Assembly (NCBI GenBank): GCA_964535575.1
Contig: CAZHTC010000007.1
Location: forward strand, 1 to 64,000
Reading direction: 5' to 3'
From: JAGPCK01 sp964535575
GTDB taxonomy: Bacteria; Bacteroidota; Bacteroidia; UKL13-3
DNA length: 64,000 bases
A program made the position numbers and the translations under genes. Every line of letters begins with the position of its first letter. Position 1 is the stretch's first letter. Positions 41,427 to 49,972 of the stretch are shown here, in pieces. A model generated the notes under the pieces. That model was not told the origin of the DNA and did no database searches. It worked only from the letters and a program-made list of their open reading frames with translations.

Positions 41427-42653
41427 ATGAAATCACAAAAACTACCACTCATTCTTTTTGCCTTAATGGCTTTTAGCGGCTTTACGGCAAAGGCTCAAAT
41501 ATTTACCAAAGAAGACTCGCTGAATGCAGGGCTTACTCCAAGTAACAACCCCACCGTCATATCGGGTTACGGAGAGGCCAAGGTGAGCTACGATTTAAAA
41601 GTAGGTACAGGAGAGGCCAATCTAACGCGTAACGTTATGTTCTTTGGACACCGCTTTTCAGATAAGATTACTTTTTTCAGCGAAATGGAACTGGAAGATG
41701 GAAAAGTAGATGGCAGTGGCGGGGAGATATCCATGGAGCAATTATTCTTGAAGGTAAACCTCAATCGCGATATATATATGGTTACCGGTTTATTTATTCC
41801 TCGAATAGGCATTATTAATGAAAACCATTTACCTACTACATTTAATGGAAATGACAGGCCTTTTGTAGAACGTTTAATTATTCCTTCTACCTGGCGCGAG
41901 TTGGGTGTTGGAATTTACGGATTATCCCGTGCCATGCCCGGGCTCAATTATTCGTTTGCGGTGGTAAATGGATTAGATGCTTCTTCATTTAGTTATGGAA
42001 AAGGAATTCGCGATGGCCGTTTTGAAGGACGCGAAGCCACAGCTTCCAATATTGCCGTTACAGGGGCTTTGCTTTATTACTACAAAAATTTACGTATGCA
42101 GGTATCGGGTTATTATGGCGGAGCCAACGGGTTGGATAAAAAAATGTCGGACAGCTTAAAACTCGGGCGCGGTCCGTTTGGCACTCCGGTAAGTGTAACT
42201 GAAGCCAATATTCAATACCACAATAAAGGATGGCAGGTAAAAGCATTGGCCACCGTTATAAATATGCCCGATGCGCATAAAATAAACAACGTATATGGCA
42301 ACAACACACCCACAGCGATGGCCGGAGGTTATGTAGAACTGGGTTATAATACCCTCCGTTTATTTAAACCAGAAACAACTAAGAATTTCACGTTATTTGC
42401 GCGCTACGAATACCTGGATATGAACAGTAAAATTCCCAACAACGCGCTAAGTGACGGATATATGAAAAAACATTATTTAGTAACCGGAATTACGTGCCAG
42501 CCTACAAGGGGTGTTTCGTTTAAGGCCGATTACGTGATTCGTACCACCGGAAATTATAACAATGCCCTGTATACGGGTACGCCTGATAACAACGGATATG
42601 CATTTAGCCGCATGAATCAGTTTGTGAATCTGGGAATGGCTTATAGCTTTTAA
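41427..42653 (+). CDS. Outer-membrane porin-like protein (408 aa)
   Basis: A porin-type beta-barrel. Start at ATG 41427 gives a clean signal peptide (MKSQKLPLILFALMAF, cleavage at AKAQ). Barrel strands alternate aromatic or polar residues (DKITFFSEMELED, MEQLFLKVNLNRDIYMVTGLFIPRIGI) and the chain ends in a terminal Phe (MAYSF), the outer-membrane insertion signature. The family looks like phosphate-selective or general porins of Bacteroidota. It is followed after 2 bp by a Rieske protein, an unusual partner. Confidence 0.8.
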   Translation: MKSQKLPLILFALMAFSGFTAKAQIFTKEDSLNAGLTPSNNPTVISGYGEAKVSYDLKVGTGEANLTRNVMFFGHRFSDKITFFSEMELEDGKVDGSGGEISMEQLFLKVNLNRDIYMVTGLFIPRIGIINENHLPTTFNGNDRPFVERLIIPSTWRELGVGIYGLSRAMPGLNYSFAVVNGLDASSFSYGKGIRDGRFEGREATASNIAVTGALLYYYKNLRMQVSGYYGGANGLDKKMSDSLKLGRGPFGTPVSVTEANIQYHNKGWQVKALATVINMPDAHKINNVYGNNTPTAMAGGYVELGYNTLRLFKPETTKNFTLFARYEYLDMNSKIPNNALSDGYMKKHYLVTGITCQPTRGVSFKADYVIRTTGNYNNALYTGTPDNNGYAFSRMNQFVNLGMAYSF

Positions 42654-42655
42654 CA

Positions 42656-43093
42656 ATGAACAGAGGCACTTTTATCAAAACATCTTGCAGGGCATATATG
42701 GCAATAGCCCTGGGCAGCGGGGTGATGAGCTTTTTAGAAAGTTGCGCCCCTTTGCCGGTGTTTCGTCCGGGTGAAGAAACCAAAAGGATAAAAGTGCCGA
42801 AAGAAAAATTTGAGAAATCGCCTGTAGTGGTGGTGCGGGTAAACTGGATGCCGTACGATGTGTTGCTGGTGAAAAAAAGCGAAACCGAATACAAAGCCAT
42901 TTACATGCGCTGTTCGCATGAAGACCAGATATTGGTGCCCAGTAAAAACGGATTGTTTTGTACAGCACATGGCAGCACCTTTGATTTGGATGGCAATGTA
43001 ACCAAAGAGCCGGCCCTAAAAAATCTTACGCTTTACGAGGTGCAGTTGCACAACGATTGGGTGGAGGTGAACATGGACAAAATTTTAGGGTGA
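42656..43093 (+). CDS. Rieske 2Fe-2S protein, exported
   Basis: A 145-aa protein whose iron-sulfur ligands are C86 and H88 in CSH and C102 and H105 in CTAH (CxH-X13-CxxH, classical Rieske spacing). The N terminus has a hydrophobic segment (AYMAIALGSGVMSFL) ending in SC (residue 30), so it may be lipidated. No catalytic oxygenase domain, so an electron carrier is likely. It is coupled to the porin gene (2-bp gap). No other subunit of a bc-type complex is nearby. Confidence 0.9.
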   Translation: MNRGTFIKTSCRAYMAIALGSGVMSFLESCAPLPVFRPGEETKRIKVPKEKFEKSPVVVVRVNWMPYDVLLVKKSETEYKAIYMRCSHEDQILVPSKNGLFCTAHGSTFDLDGNVTKEPALKNLTLYEVQLHNDWVEVNMDKILG

Positions 43094-43169
43094 ATACTGC
43101 AAGCATTCCACTTTTAATACAGAACTAAAGCGTCCCGTTTATTAGTCTAAGATGTTCTTCTTTGGGGCA

Positions 43170-43200
43170 TTTGAAAATTACAAGTAATCCTGTATTTTCG
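43170..43200 (+). promoter_or_regulatory. Promoter TTTG-N19-TATTTTCG of the tRNA gene
   Basis: TTTG at 43170-43173 and TATTTTCG at 43193-43200 are 19 bp apart, as in Bacteroidota sigma-A promoters. The box is followed by CC and the tRNA begins 40 bp downstream. Confidence 0.6.
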
Positions 43201-43239
43201 CCCCCTCAATCAATGATAGGCTCTTCACAGAACCCATCA

Positions 43240-43316
43240 GGGCCCTTAGCTCATTCGGTTAGAGCATCTGACTCATAATCAGAGGGTGGTTGGTTCGATT
43301 CCAACAGGGCCCACCA
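43240..43316 (+). tRNA. tRNA with CAT anticodon (tRNA-Ile2 or elongator tRNA-Met)
   Basis: All cloverleaf parts fit: acceptor GGGCCCT pairing with AGGGCCC, D arm GCTC/GAGC, anticodon stem TCTGA with loop CTCATAA and TCAGA, variable GGGTG, T arm GTTGG-TTCGATT-CCAAC, discriminator A, and an encoded CCA (43314-43316). The CAT anticodon plus a GGGCCCTTAGCTC acceptor and D arm like E. coli tRNA-Ile2 suggests a lysidine-modified Ile2 tRNA, but elongator Met cannot be excluded from the sequence alone. Confidence 0.95.
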
Positions 43317-43319
43317 GAT

Positions 43320-43356
43320 TAAAGCGCATCGTATAGCATGGTGCGCTTTATTTTTG
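43320..43356 (+). terminator. Terminator after the tRNA
   Basis: TAAAGCGCA (43320-43328) and TGCGCTTTA (43342-43350) pair perfectly over 9 bp, then TTTTTG. It starts 3 bp after the CCA end. Confidence 0.85.
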
Positions 43357-43365
43357 TCATATCCT

Positions 43366-44004
43366 ATGTTTCAGCATACTTCCATCCGCAACATCATTTT
43401 CGATTTTGGCGGGGTACTTATTAACCTCGATTACTCCCTTACCAACAAGGCATTCAGGGAACTTGGCTTTGATATTGATAAGCACTTTACCCAATTGCAA
43501 CAAAGTAATCTGTTTAATGAATATGAAACCGGAAAGGTGAGTAGCGCTTTTTTTTACAATGAGCTACGCCAGTTAGGAGGAAACCATTTAACCGATGAAC
43601 AACTTGCCACCGCCTGGAGTGCCATGATTTTGGATTTACCATTGGAACGGGTTGAAATGCTGAAGCAATTAAAGAAAAAATATAACCTGTATTTACTCAG
43701 CAATACCAACCAAACCCATTATGATTCTTTTGCTCCTTACCTTGATAAACTACTGGGGGAAGGGGTGTGGGATGCGTTGTTCAACAAAGTATATTACTCA
43801 CACCGTATTGGCCTGCGCAAACCCGATAAGGAAATTTTTGAATACGTAGTTTCCGATGCCAGACTGCAACCGCAGCAGTGTTTGTACTTAGATGATTTGG
43901 AAAAAAACCTCATCGCTCCGGCTGCTATGGGTATGCAAACTGTTTTGGTAAAGGAGCAACCGGTAACCGGGTTGCTAAAGGGGCTAATTGATTACTCAGA
44001 ATAA
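43366..44004 (+). CDS. HAD-superfamily hydrolase
   Basis: A 212-aa HAD phosphatase of the epoxide-hydrolase-like or YihX subfamily. The HAD motifs are FDFGGVLIN (motif I; the first Asp is the nucleophile and the usual second Asp is Gly here, as in YihX-type proteins), LLSNTNQTH (motif II Ser/Thr), KPDKEIFEYV with the motif III Lys, and YLDDLEKN (motif IV Asp pair). Start at ATG 43366 follows the tRNA terminator; an upstream TTG is unlikely. Substrate unknown. Confidence 0.88.
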   Translation: MFQHTSIRNIIFDFGGVLINLDYSLTNKAFRELGFDIDKHFTQLQQSNLFNEYETGKVSSAFFYNELRQLGGNHLTDEQLATAWSAMILDLPLERVEMLKQLKKKYNLYLLSNTNQTHYDSFAPYLDKLLGEGVWDALFNKVYYSHRIGLRKPDKEIFEYVVSDARLQPQQCLYLDDLEKNLIAPAAMGMQTVLVKEQPVTGLLKGLIDYSE

Positions 44005-44014
44005 ACTACTTTTT

Positions 44015-44120
44015 CTTTGCGCCTTTGCGGGCGTTGTGTGAAAGAGCGGTAAACTCACGCTTAAGTAAACTCAGCGGGACAGAACTCACAATTTCACAAT
44101 TAACCACCTCACAATTTCAC
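44015..44120 (+). repeat. Spacer with CTTTGCGCCTTTGCG and CTCACAATTTCAC repeats
   Basis: CTTTGCGCCTTTGCG (44015-44029) is related in inverse orientation to the GGCGCAAA units at 5196-5214. Two direct copies of CTCACAATTTCAC (44085-44097 and 44108-44120) lie 23 bp apart; the second touches the end of the acyl-CoA ligase gene. No ORF is credible here. Confidence 0.5.
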
Positions 44121-44122
44121 CT

Positions 44123-46009
44123 TTAATCCATCAACGGCACGGCATACATCTTTGCAATTTCATCAGCATATTTTTGTTCCACCACTTTGCGTTTAATAGA
44201 TAGTTTGGGTGTCATTTCTCCGCCTTCAATGCTAAACAGGGTTCGTTTTACCGCAAAATGTTTAATGCGTTCAAACTTGGCTAATTTGTTACTGAGTTTT
44301 TTCACGTCTTCCTGTATCCAGTCAATAATGTTTTCATCGCGTATAAAAGGATCCATTTGTGTAAAAAACTCATCACCTTTTTTAAATATTTCTTTCAACT
44401 CATCCTGATTAGGGACAATAATGGCAGTTAAATATTCTTTGCGGTCGCCAATTAAAAAAATCTGTTCAATGCGCGGACTGAGTAAGTATGTATTTTCAAT
44501 TGGAGTAGGGTAAATGTTTTTGCCCAGCGAGGTTTTGAGCATGTTTTTAATACGGTCGGTAATTTTTAAATACCCTTTGTAAAATTTGCCTACATCGCCC
44601 GTGTGAAACCATCCTTCATTGTCAAACACGGCTGCCGTATCCTGGGGTTTGTTCCAGTAGCCTTTCATAATATTAGGCCCTTTGATGAGTATTTCTCCTT
44701 CTCCGCTTTCAAATTCCGGATCAAACGATTCATACGTTTGTACCGTGATTATTTTTCCGCTTTCCAAATCTTGTATCGCTACCGATTGCTCGGGGGCAAT
44801 GCGTCCGGTGGTGCCATACACCTGCCGGTGAAATTCGTTGACACATACAAAAGGAGAGGTTTCCGTAAGCCCGTATCCTTCCTGAATACGGATGCCCATA
44901 TTTCCAAAAAACTCACCCACATGTTGCGGAAGCGGTCCGCCCCCCGATACAAACAATTTAATTCGTCCACCCAGCCGTTCTTTAATTTTTGAAAATACTA
45001 ATTTTTCGGCCAGCGCATATTGGGTGCTCACAAATAAGCCCGGTTTTTTATTTTGCTCCGTTATTTTACGATATGTTTCTCCTGTTTGCTGACTCCACCA
45101 GAATATGCGTGCTTTCAATCCTCCCTGCTGGGTGGCATTTTTTTTCACGCGTTCTTCAATGCGCTCAAGCAGCCGCGGTACACAGCACATGATGGTTGGT
45201 TTTATTTCGCCTACATTTTTCACAATCGTTTCAATGCTTTGCGCAAATGCTACTTCCGAGCCTATATAGGTGCTGAGGTAATACGTAGCCAGCCGCTCAT
45301 ACACATGGCTAAGCGGTAAAAACGAAAGAAAACGGTCGTCACTGTTTATACTTGGCACTAAAATTTTTGCCGTGATGGCATTGCTCATAAAATTTTCATG
45401 CGTAAGCATAACACCCTTGGGAACACCCGTGGTACCCGATGTATAAATAAAAGCGGCAAGGTCTGATGGCTGAACGGTTTTGAAAGCCTGTTCAATTTTG
45501 TCTTTGAGCGAGGCATAAAGTTGCGTTCCTTCTTCCAACAACCGATGGTGGGTGATTATTTTTGCGCTGGTATTTTCGTAAGGAAAAAGGGTAATTACCC
45601 GCTCCACTCCGGGGCAATTTTTTTCTATTTTTAAAAACTTTTTAAGCAAAAACGGATTGCCAACTACCAGTACTCTGATGCCCGAGTCGTTTACAATGTA
45701 CTCAATTTCGCTTTCGCTTAAGGTGGGGTAAATAGATACATTTACTGCGCCTATTTGCTGCATTCCCTGGTCGTATGCATAATATTCCGGGCAGTTGTCC
45801 ATCATCATTCCGGCACACTGTCCTTTTACAAAACCCATATGAATGAGGTAGGCCGAAACGGCATTGAGCTGTGCAAATACTTCTTTGTAGGAAATTGCCC
45901 GGTAGCCGGCTTCTTCACGCTTGTGCAAAAAAGCATGCTCAGGTGTTTTTATTTTGTAGGCTGCATCTCTTAAAAACTGGTGCAGTGAAGTATATCCGCG
46001 GTAACTCAT
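44123..46009 (-). CDS. Long-chain acyl-CoA ligase (AMP-binding enzyme)
   Basis: A 628-aa ANL-superfamily ligase that activates a carboxylic acid with ATP and CoA. Motifs in order: the AMP-binding P-loop FIYTSGTTGVPKGVMLTH, SFLPLSHVYERL, SGGGPLPQHVG, EGYGLTETSP, the adenylate-binding GWFHTGDVGKF and KITDRIKNMLKTSLGKNIYPTPIEN (C-domain hinge and Lys). The closeness to long-chain fatty-acid ligases comes from the overall length and the VYERL segment. Cytosolic, membrane-associated. Confidence 0.92.
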   Translation of the reverse strand: MSYRGYTSLHQFLRDAAYKIKTPEHAFLHKREEAGYRAISYKEVFAQLNAVSAYLIHMGFVKGQCAGMMMDNCPEYYAYDQGMQQIGAVNVSIYPTLSESEIEYIVNDSGIRVLVVGNPFLLKKFLKIEKNCPGVERVITLFPYENTSAKIITHHRLLEEGTQLYASLKDKIEQAFKTVQPSDLAAFIYTSGTTGVPKGVMLTHENFMSNAITAKILVPSINSDDRFLSFLPLSHVYERLATYYLSTYIGSEVAFAQSIETIVKNVGEIKPTIMCCVPRLLERIEERVKKNATQQGGLKARIFWWSQQTGETYRKITEQNKKPGLFVSTQYALAEKLVFSKIKERLGGRIKLFVSGGGPLPQHVGEFFGNMGIRIQEGYGLTETSPFVCVNEFHRQVYGTTGRIAPEQSVAIQDLESGKIITVQTYESFDPEFESGEGEILIKGPNIMKGYWNKPQDTAAVFDNEGWFHTGDVGKFYKGYLKITDRIKNMLKTSLGKNIYPTPIENTYLLSPRIEQIFLIGDRKEYLTAIIVPNQDELKEIFKKGDEFFTQMDPFIRDENIIDWIQEDVKKLSNKLAKFERIKHFAVKRTLFSIEGGEMTPKLSIKRKVVEQKYADEIAKMYAVPLMD

Positions 46010-46091
46010 GGGTTAAATAATTTGGTCTAAATTACAATATCGGTAAAAATCTTTTTATCGAAACTTATGGCAATGTTAAGAAAAGGCTGAT

Positions 46092-46099
46092 TATATTTG
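46092..46099 (+). promoter_or_regulatory. TATATTTG -7 promoter element
   Basis: Perfect TAnnTTTG match 24 bp before the ATG at 46124; no well-placed TTTG partner. Confidence 0.5.
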
Positions 46100-46123
46100 A
46101 CCTTCTAACACAAACTTTATTAT

Positions 46124-47719
46124 ATGAATAAATTTTACTTAACCATTTTTGCATTTATACTGCAGGTATCGGTTTTTGCTCAAACCCAAATTGCTTATCA
46201 GGGTTTTGAGGGCAGCGGAACATGGACGTTTACTGCCAACCCAACCCGTTACAATTGTTTTCCGGAAGATACCTGGGGCGATACCACCCGCCTGTTTGAT
46301 ATTACTTCGGCTTTTAAAGGGACTAAATTCTGGGGAATGAATGATTTGGACAACAGCACCTGTGGCGGGGGCAATTTTTATTACTTTCTTACTTTCCCTT
46401 CAAAAAATGTAGCTTCTTACGCCAGCGTATATATTCGCTTTAAATACTACACTTCCAGTTTTGATGCAACTGACCTGATAGGGTACATGGTTCAATACAA
46501 CAACAGCGGTTCGTGGGGAGTAATTCATGAATTAGATAAAAATACCAATAAGTGGGACTCGGTTACCGTCAATGTACCTTCGGGAACTACCTCGGTGCAA
46601 TTTCGTATAGTGGCCCAGCAAAACGGGGGTACCGACTTTGCCGGTATTGATGATATTGAACTGGTAGGAGCTACCTCCGATATTTTTGCTCCCTATGTGT
46701 TGGGGGTAAAAGAAATGAGTGCTTCCCAGATTCGTGTACGCTTTAGTGAAGCTGTTTCGGCAGCTTCGGCTACGGCCACCGCTAACTATAACGGACTTGG
46801 AAGCATCAGCAGCATTACCCAAAGCAGCAGCGGAGATACGGTATTATTAAATTTGTCCACTGCGCTCACACAGGGAGTATTCTATAACCTCACTATTCAA
46901 AATGTGCAGGATGCTGCCGGAAATGCAATAACACCGCATACAGCCAAAATAATTTACAACTCAACGGTAGCCGATATTCGTTTAAGCGAAATTATGTATA
47001 ACCCGCCCGATACTGCCCCACTCGAATTTGTAGAATTGTATAATGCCGGAAACTCAGCGGCTCAATTAGGGGGATACAAATTTGTTGACGGGTTTAAATT
47101 TGAATTTCCTACCATGACGCTCGATCCCGGAAAATACCTGGTGCTGGCTGCCGACTCTCAGGCATTCAAAACATTTTTTAATACATCGGCCCTTCAGTGG
47201 ACCAGCGGGGCACTTAGCAATGCAGGAGAGTTACTAACCCTCGAAAATTCAGTTAACGCTACCATCGATTCGGTACCGTATAACAACAAATTACCCTGGG
47301 ATACCCTGGCCGATGGCAACGGGCATTCGCTGGTGGTTTGTTATCCCGCTTCGGCCGATAATTCACTGCCTTCCAGCTGGAGCCGTGCTGCCGATTATAA
47401 AGGGAAATGGGCAGGTATTGATTCGGTATGGGCCAACCCCGGAACAGGATGCTTTCCGGCAGGGATAAAAACCGCAACAAACGAGTTGATAAAAGTATAT
47501 CCCAATCCTGCTGCTTATAGCGTAATGCTTCAGGTACCTTTTGCCCAGTTATACAGCCTTGAGCTATATGATGTAGTAGGGAAACTTGTACAAAAGCAAA
47601 GCGCACTAAGCGGAACACAACAGGTAGAAATTTCATCCTTTAAAAACGGCCACTATTGGCTGATTGTGAAAACAGAAAAAGGAGAAATTTATAAACATCA
47701 ACTGAGTATTCAACGCTGA
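46124..47719 (+). CDS. Secreted lamin-tail-domain protein with T9SS sorting domain
   Basis: A 531-aa exported protein. Order: signal peptide (cleavage after VFAQ, about residue 20); a discoidin-like or jelly-roll domain (about 21-185); a Big_5/SbsA-like Ig domain (about 190-285, starting APYVLGVKEMSAS); a lamin-tail domain (about 287-430, IRLSEIMYNPPDTAPLEFVELYNAG); and the type A Por sorting domain (KVYPNPA to the final ISSFKNGHYWLIVK). Cell-surface or secreted protein of unknown target. No obvious partner. Confidence 0.85.
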   Translation: MNKFYLTIFAFILQVSVFAQTQIAYQGFEGSGTWTFTANPTRYNCFPEDTWGDTTRLFDITSAFKGTKFWGMNDLDNSTCGGGNFYYFLTFPSKNVASYASVYIRFKYYTSSFDATDLIGYMVQYNNSGSWGVIHELDKNTNKWDSVTVNVPSGTTSVQFRIVAQQNGGTDFAGIDDIELVGATSDIFAPYVLGVKEMSASQIRVRFSEAVSAASATATANYNGLGSISSITQSSSGDTVLLNLSTALTQGVFYNLTIQNVQDAAGNAITPHTAKIIYNSTVADIRLSEIMYNPPDTAPLEFVELYNAGNSAAQLGGYKFVDGFKFEFPTMTLDPGKYLVLAADSQAFKTFFNTSALQWTSGALSNAGELLTLENSVNATIDSVPYNNKLPWDTLADGNGHSLVVCYPASADNSLPSSWSRAADYKGKWAGIDSVWANPGTGCFPAGIKTATNELIKVYPNPAAYSVMLQVPFAQLYSLELYDVVGKLVQKQSALSGTQQVEISSFKNGHYWLIVKTEKGEIYKHQLSIQR

Positions 47720-47836
47720 TAAAAGGGTAGGGCTGTTGCCTGTCAGTAAGTTAAAGTTGCTTTGATGGGTAACTGAGGAGTCGGTTATTTTTCTAAAATA
47801 ATTGGCAGAGGTATTTCCTTATCCCGCGGGTAATCC

Positions 47837-47844
47837 TACTTTTG
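47837..47844 (+). promoter_or_regulatory. TACTTTTG -7 promoter element of the DUF47-Pit operon
   Basis: TAnnTTTG match 20 bp before the ATG at 47865; followed by TTGCG. No TTTG at the -33 spacing. Confidence 0.45.
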
Positions 47845-47864
47845 TTGCGTAAACAAAAATTGAA

Positions 47865-48512
47865 ATGAGCCTCAACAGTATTTTACAGATTTTCCTTCCT
47901 AAAGACAGGATTTTTTTCTCCCTTTTCGAATCGGTAGCCATGAATGTATCGGCTATGGGTGTTTTAATCACAGAAGTGGTAGCTGAACCCGATTTTGACC
48001 AGCGCGGGGCACTCATTAAAAAACTCGAAGATCTGGAACATGATAATGACGAGCTCACTCATCAGATTTTTCAGGAGCTTGGTAAAAACTTTATTACCCC
48101 TTTCGACAGGGAGGATATTCACTACCTGGCCATTGCTCTGGATGATATTTGCGATTATATTTTTGCTTCAGCCAAAAAAATAAATTTTTATAAGGTAAAT
48201 CCAAATGACAGCGGAATTCAGAAAATGGCTCAGATTATCCGTCAGGGTTCTGACGAGGTAAAAACGGCTGTGCTCGAATTGCGTAATATGAAAAATATTA
48301 AAAGCATTACCGATGCTGTGATTCGGGTAAACAGTTTCGAAAATCAGGCTGATGATGTATTTGATATGTGTATTGAACGGTTGTTTGAAACAGAAACCGA
48401 TGTAAAGGAACTTATCAAAAAAAGAGAAATTTATCAGGTTATGGAAATTGCCACCGATAAGTTTGAAGATGCGGCTAATGTGATTGAATCTATCGTGGTA
48501 AAATACGCTTAA
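47865..48512 (+). CDS. DUF47 family protein (PhoU-like, Pit accessory)
   Basis: A 215-aa PhoU-like helical protein of the DUF47 (Pit accessory) family. The family pattern shows in FFSLFESVAMNVSAMGVLI, LEHDNDELTHQIFQELGKNFITPFDREDI (the FITPFDREDI core is diagnostic), FENQADDVFDMCIERLF and ATDKFEDAANVIESIVVKYA at the end. It probably tunes the Pit transporter 15 bp downstream by binding at the membrane. Confidence 0.92.
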   Translation: MSLNSILQIFLPKDRIFFSLFESVAMNVSAMGVLITEVVAEPDFDQRGALIKKLEDLEHDNDELTHQIFQELGKNFITPFDREDIHYLAIALDDICDYIFASAKKINFYKVNPNDSGIQKMAQIIRQGSDEVKTAVLELRNMKNIKSITDAVIRVNSFENQADDVFDMCIERLFETETDVKELIKKREIYQVMEIATDKFEDAANVIESIVVKYA

Positions 48513-48527
48513 ACCGGAACGGGATTT

Positions 48528-49928
48528 ATGACTTATTTAGTAGTAATCATTATTCTGGCTCTGGTGTTTGATTACATCAACGGGTTTCATGATGCCGCCA
48601 ATTCCATAGCTACAGTTGTTTCCACTAAAGTACTTACTCCGTTTCAGGCGGTATTATGGGCAGCATTATTCAATTTTGTTGCGTTCTTTTTATTTAAAGA
48701 TCATGCAGTAGCCAATACCATTGGTAAAACGGTGTACAAAGAGTTTATAACGCTTCCGGTAATTTTCTCCGGACTTATTGCCGCTATCATCTGGAATCTT
48801 ACCACGTGGTGGTACGGAATTCCTTCGTCATCTTCGCATACACTTATTGGCGGATTTGCCGGTGCGGCTATTGCACACGCCATTCAAACCAAAGGATTTG
48901 TTCCGTTCGGATCCATTATTGAAATGGATAAAATTACCAAAACACTGTTGTTTATTTTTCTTGCCCCTCTTATCGGAATGGTGATTTCAATGGGAATAAA
49001 CCTGGTTACCATTATGCGAAACACCTGGCTGCGGGTGTTAATCATGCTCGTTTCTGCTGTGGCATTATGGGCAGTGTTCGACCAATTCGAACAAAACAAA
49101 ATGGAAGAAAACGTGAGCAAAATGTATCAGGTGGATAAGCTGAAAAAGGATGCAGCAAAAGATCCGTTGGTTGCAGCAAAACTTGATTCGGCCAAAGCAA
49201 AAGTTACTGCCATTGTCCCGTTTATTGAAGCCTATGATGAATTGGGGGCCACACAAATTGCTGCACAGGTGAAGGCAACCGTTGACCCTGCGATAGATGA
49301 TGCAAAACTGGTAAAGGAATTAAAGAAGGCCGATAATTCGGCATTGGTATATTGCATTATGCTGGTGATGCTCATTTTTATTATCGCCTACATTTATGTA
49401 GAGAAAATTAAAACACCTACCGCCTATAAAATGTCGAATATGTTTAAAAAGCTACAACTGCTTTCTTCGGCAGCTTTCAGCATTGGGCATGGCGGAAATG
49501 ATGCGCAAAAAGTAATGGGAATTATTGCTGCTGCCATGATTGCCAATGGAAACATATCGGACATTAAACAAATGCCCGATTGGGTACCGCTGGCCTGTTA
49601 TGCGGCTATTGGTTTAGGCACCATGAGTGGCGGATGGAAGATTGTTAAAACCATGGGCACGCGCATTACCAAAGTAACTCCCCTTGAAGGAGTGAGTGCC
49701 GAAACATCGGGGGCTTTAACGTTATTCATGACCGAGCAAATGGGAATTCCGGTAAGTACCACACACACTATTACCGGTTCAATTATGGGAGTGGGTGCCA
49801 CCAAACGCCTTTCGGCTGTGCGCTGGGGGGTAACGGTAAATTTATTATGGGCATGGATCCTAACCATTCCGGTAAGTGCTGTGCTGGCCGCAGTAACTTA
49901 CCTGCTTGTAAACTGGATTAGCGGATAA
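48528..49928 (+). CDS. Inorganic phosphate transporter (Pit family)
   Basis: A 466-aa Pit/PHO-4 symporter. Both family repeats are present: GFHDAANSIATVVSTK near residue 20 and GGNDAQKVMGI near 323, with SSSHTLIGGFAGAAI and PVSTTHTITGSIMGVGAT as the matching second motifs. Between the two halves there is a long hydrophilic insert (about residues 185-275, charged and helical) that is larger than in E. coli PitA. It follows the DUF47 gene by 15 bp. A second Pit gene on the other strand is convergent, 44 bp away. Confidence 0.93.
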   Translation: MTYLVVIIILALVFDYINGFHDAANSIATVVSTKVLTPFQAVLWAALFNFVAFFLFKDHAVANTIGKTVYKEFITLPVIFSGLIAAIIWNLTTWWYGIPSSSSHTLIGGFAGAAIAHAIQTKGFVPFGSIIEMDKITKTLLFIFLAPLIGMVISMGINLVTIMRNTWLRVLIMLVSAVALWAVFDQFEQNKMEENVSKMYQVDKLKKDAAKDPLVAAKLDSAKAKVTAIVPFIEAYDELGATQIAAQVKATVDPAIDDAKLVKELKKADNSALVYCIMLVMLIFIIAYIYVEKIKTPTAYKMSNMFKKLQLLSSAAFSIGHGGNDAQKVMGIIAAAMIANGNISDIKQMPDWVPLACYAAIGLGTMSGGWKIVKTMGTRITKVTPLEGVSAETSGALTLFMTEQMGIPVSTTHTITGSIMGVGATKRLSAVRWGVTVNLLWAWILTIPVSAVLAAVTYLLVNWISG

Positions 49929-49937
49929 TCCGTTTTT
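49922..49937 (+). terminator. Short terminator hairpin at the Pit gene end
   Basis: CGGA-TAA-TCCG (49922-49932), with the stop codon in the loop, followed by five T. A short but GC-rich hairpin; the T-run is modest. Confidence 0.45.
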
Positions 49938-49972
49938 CTTCCTTCTTTCTTTAAAATTTTCTTTTTATTGTA

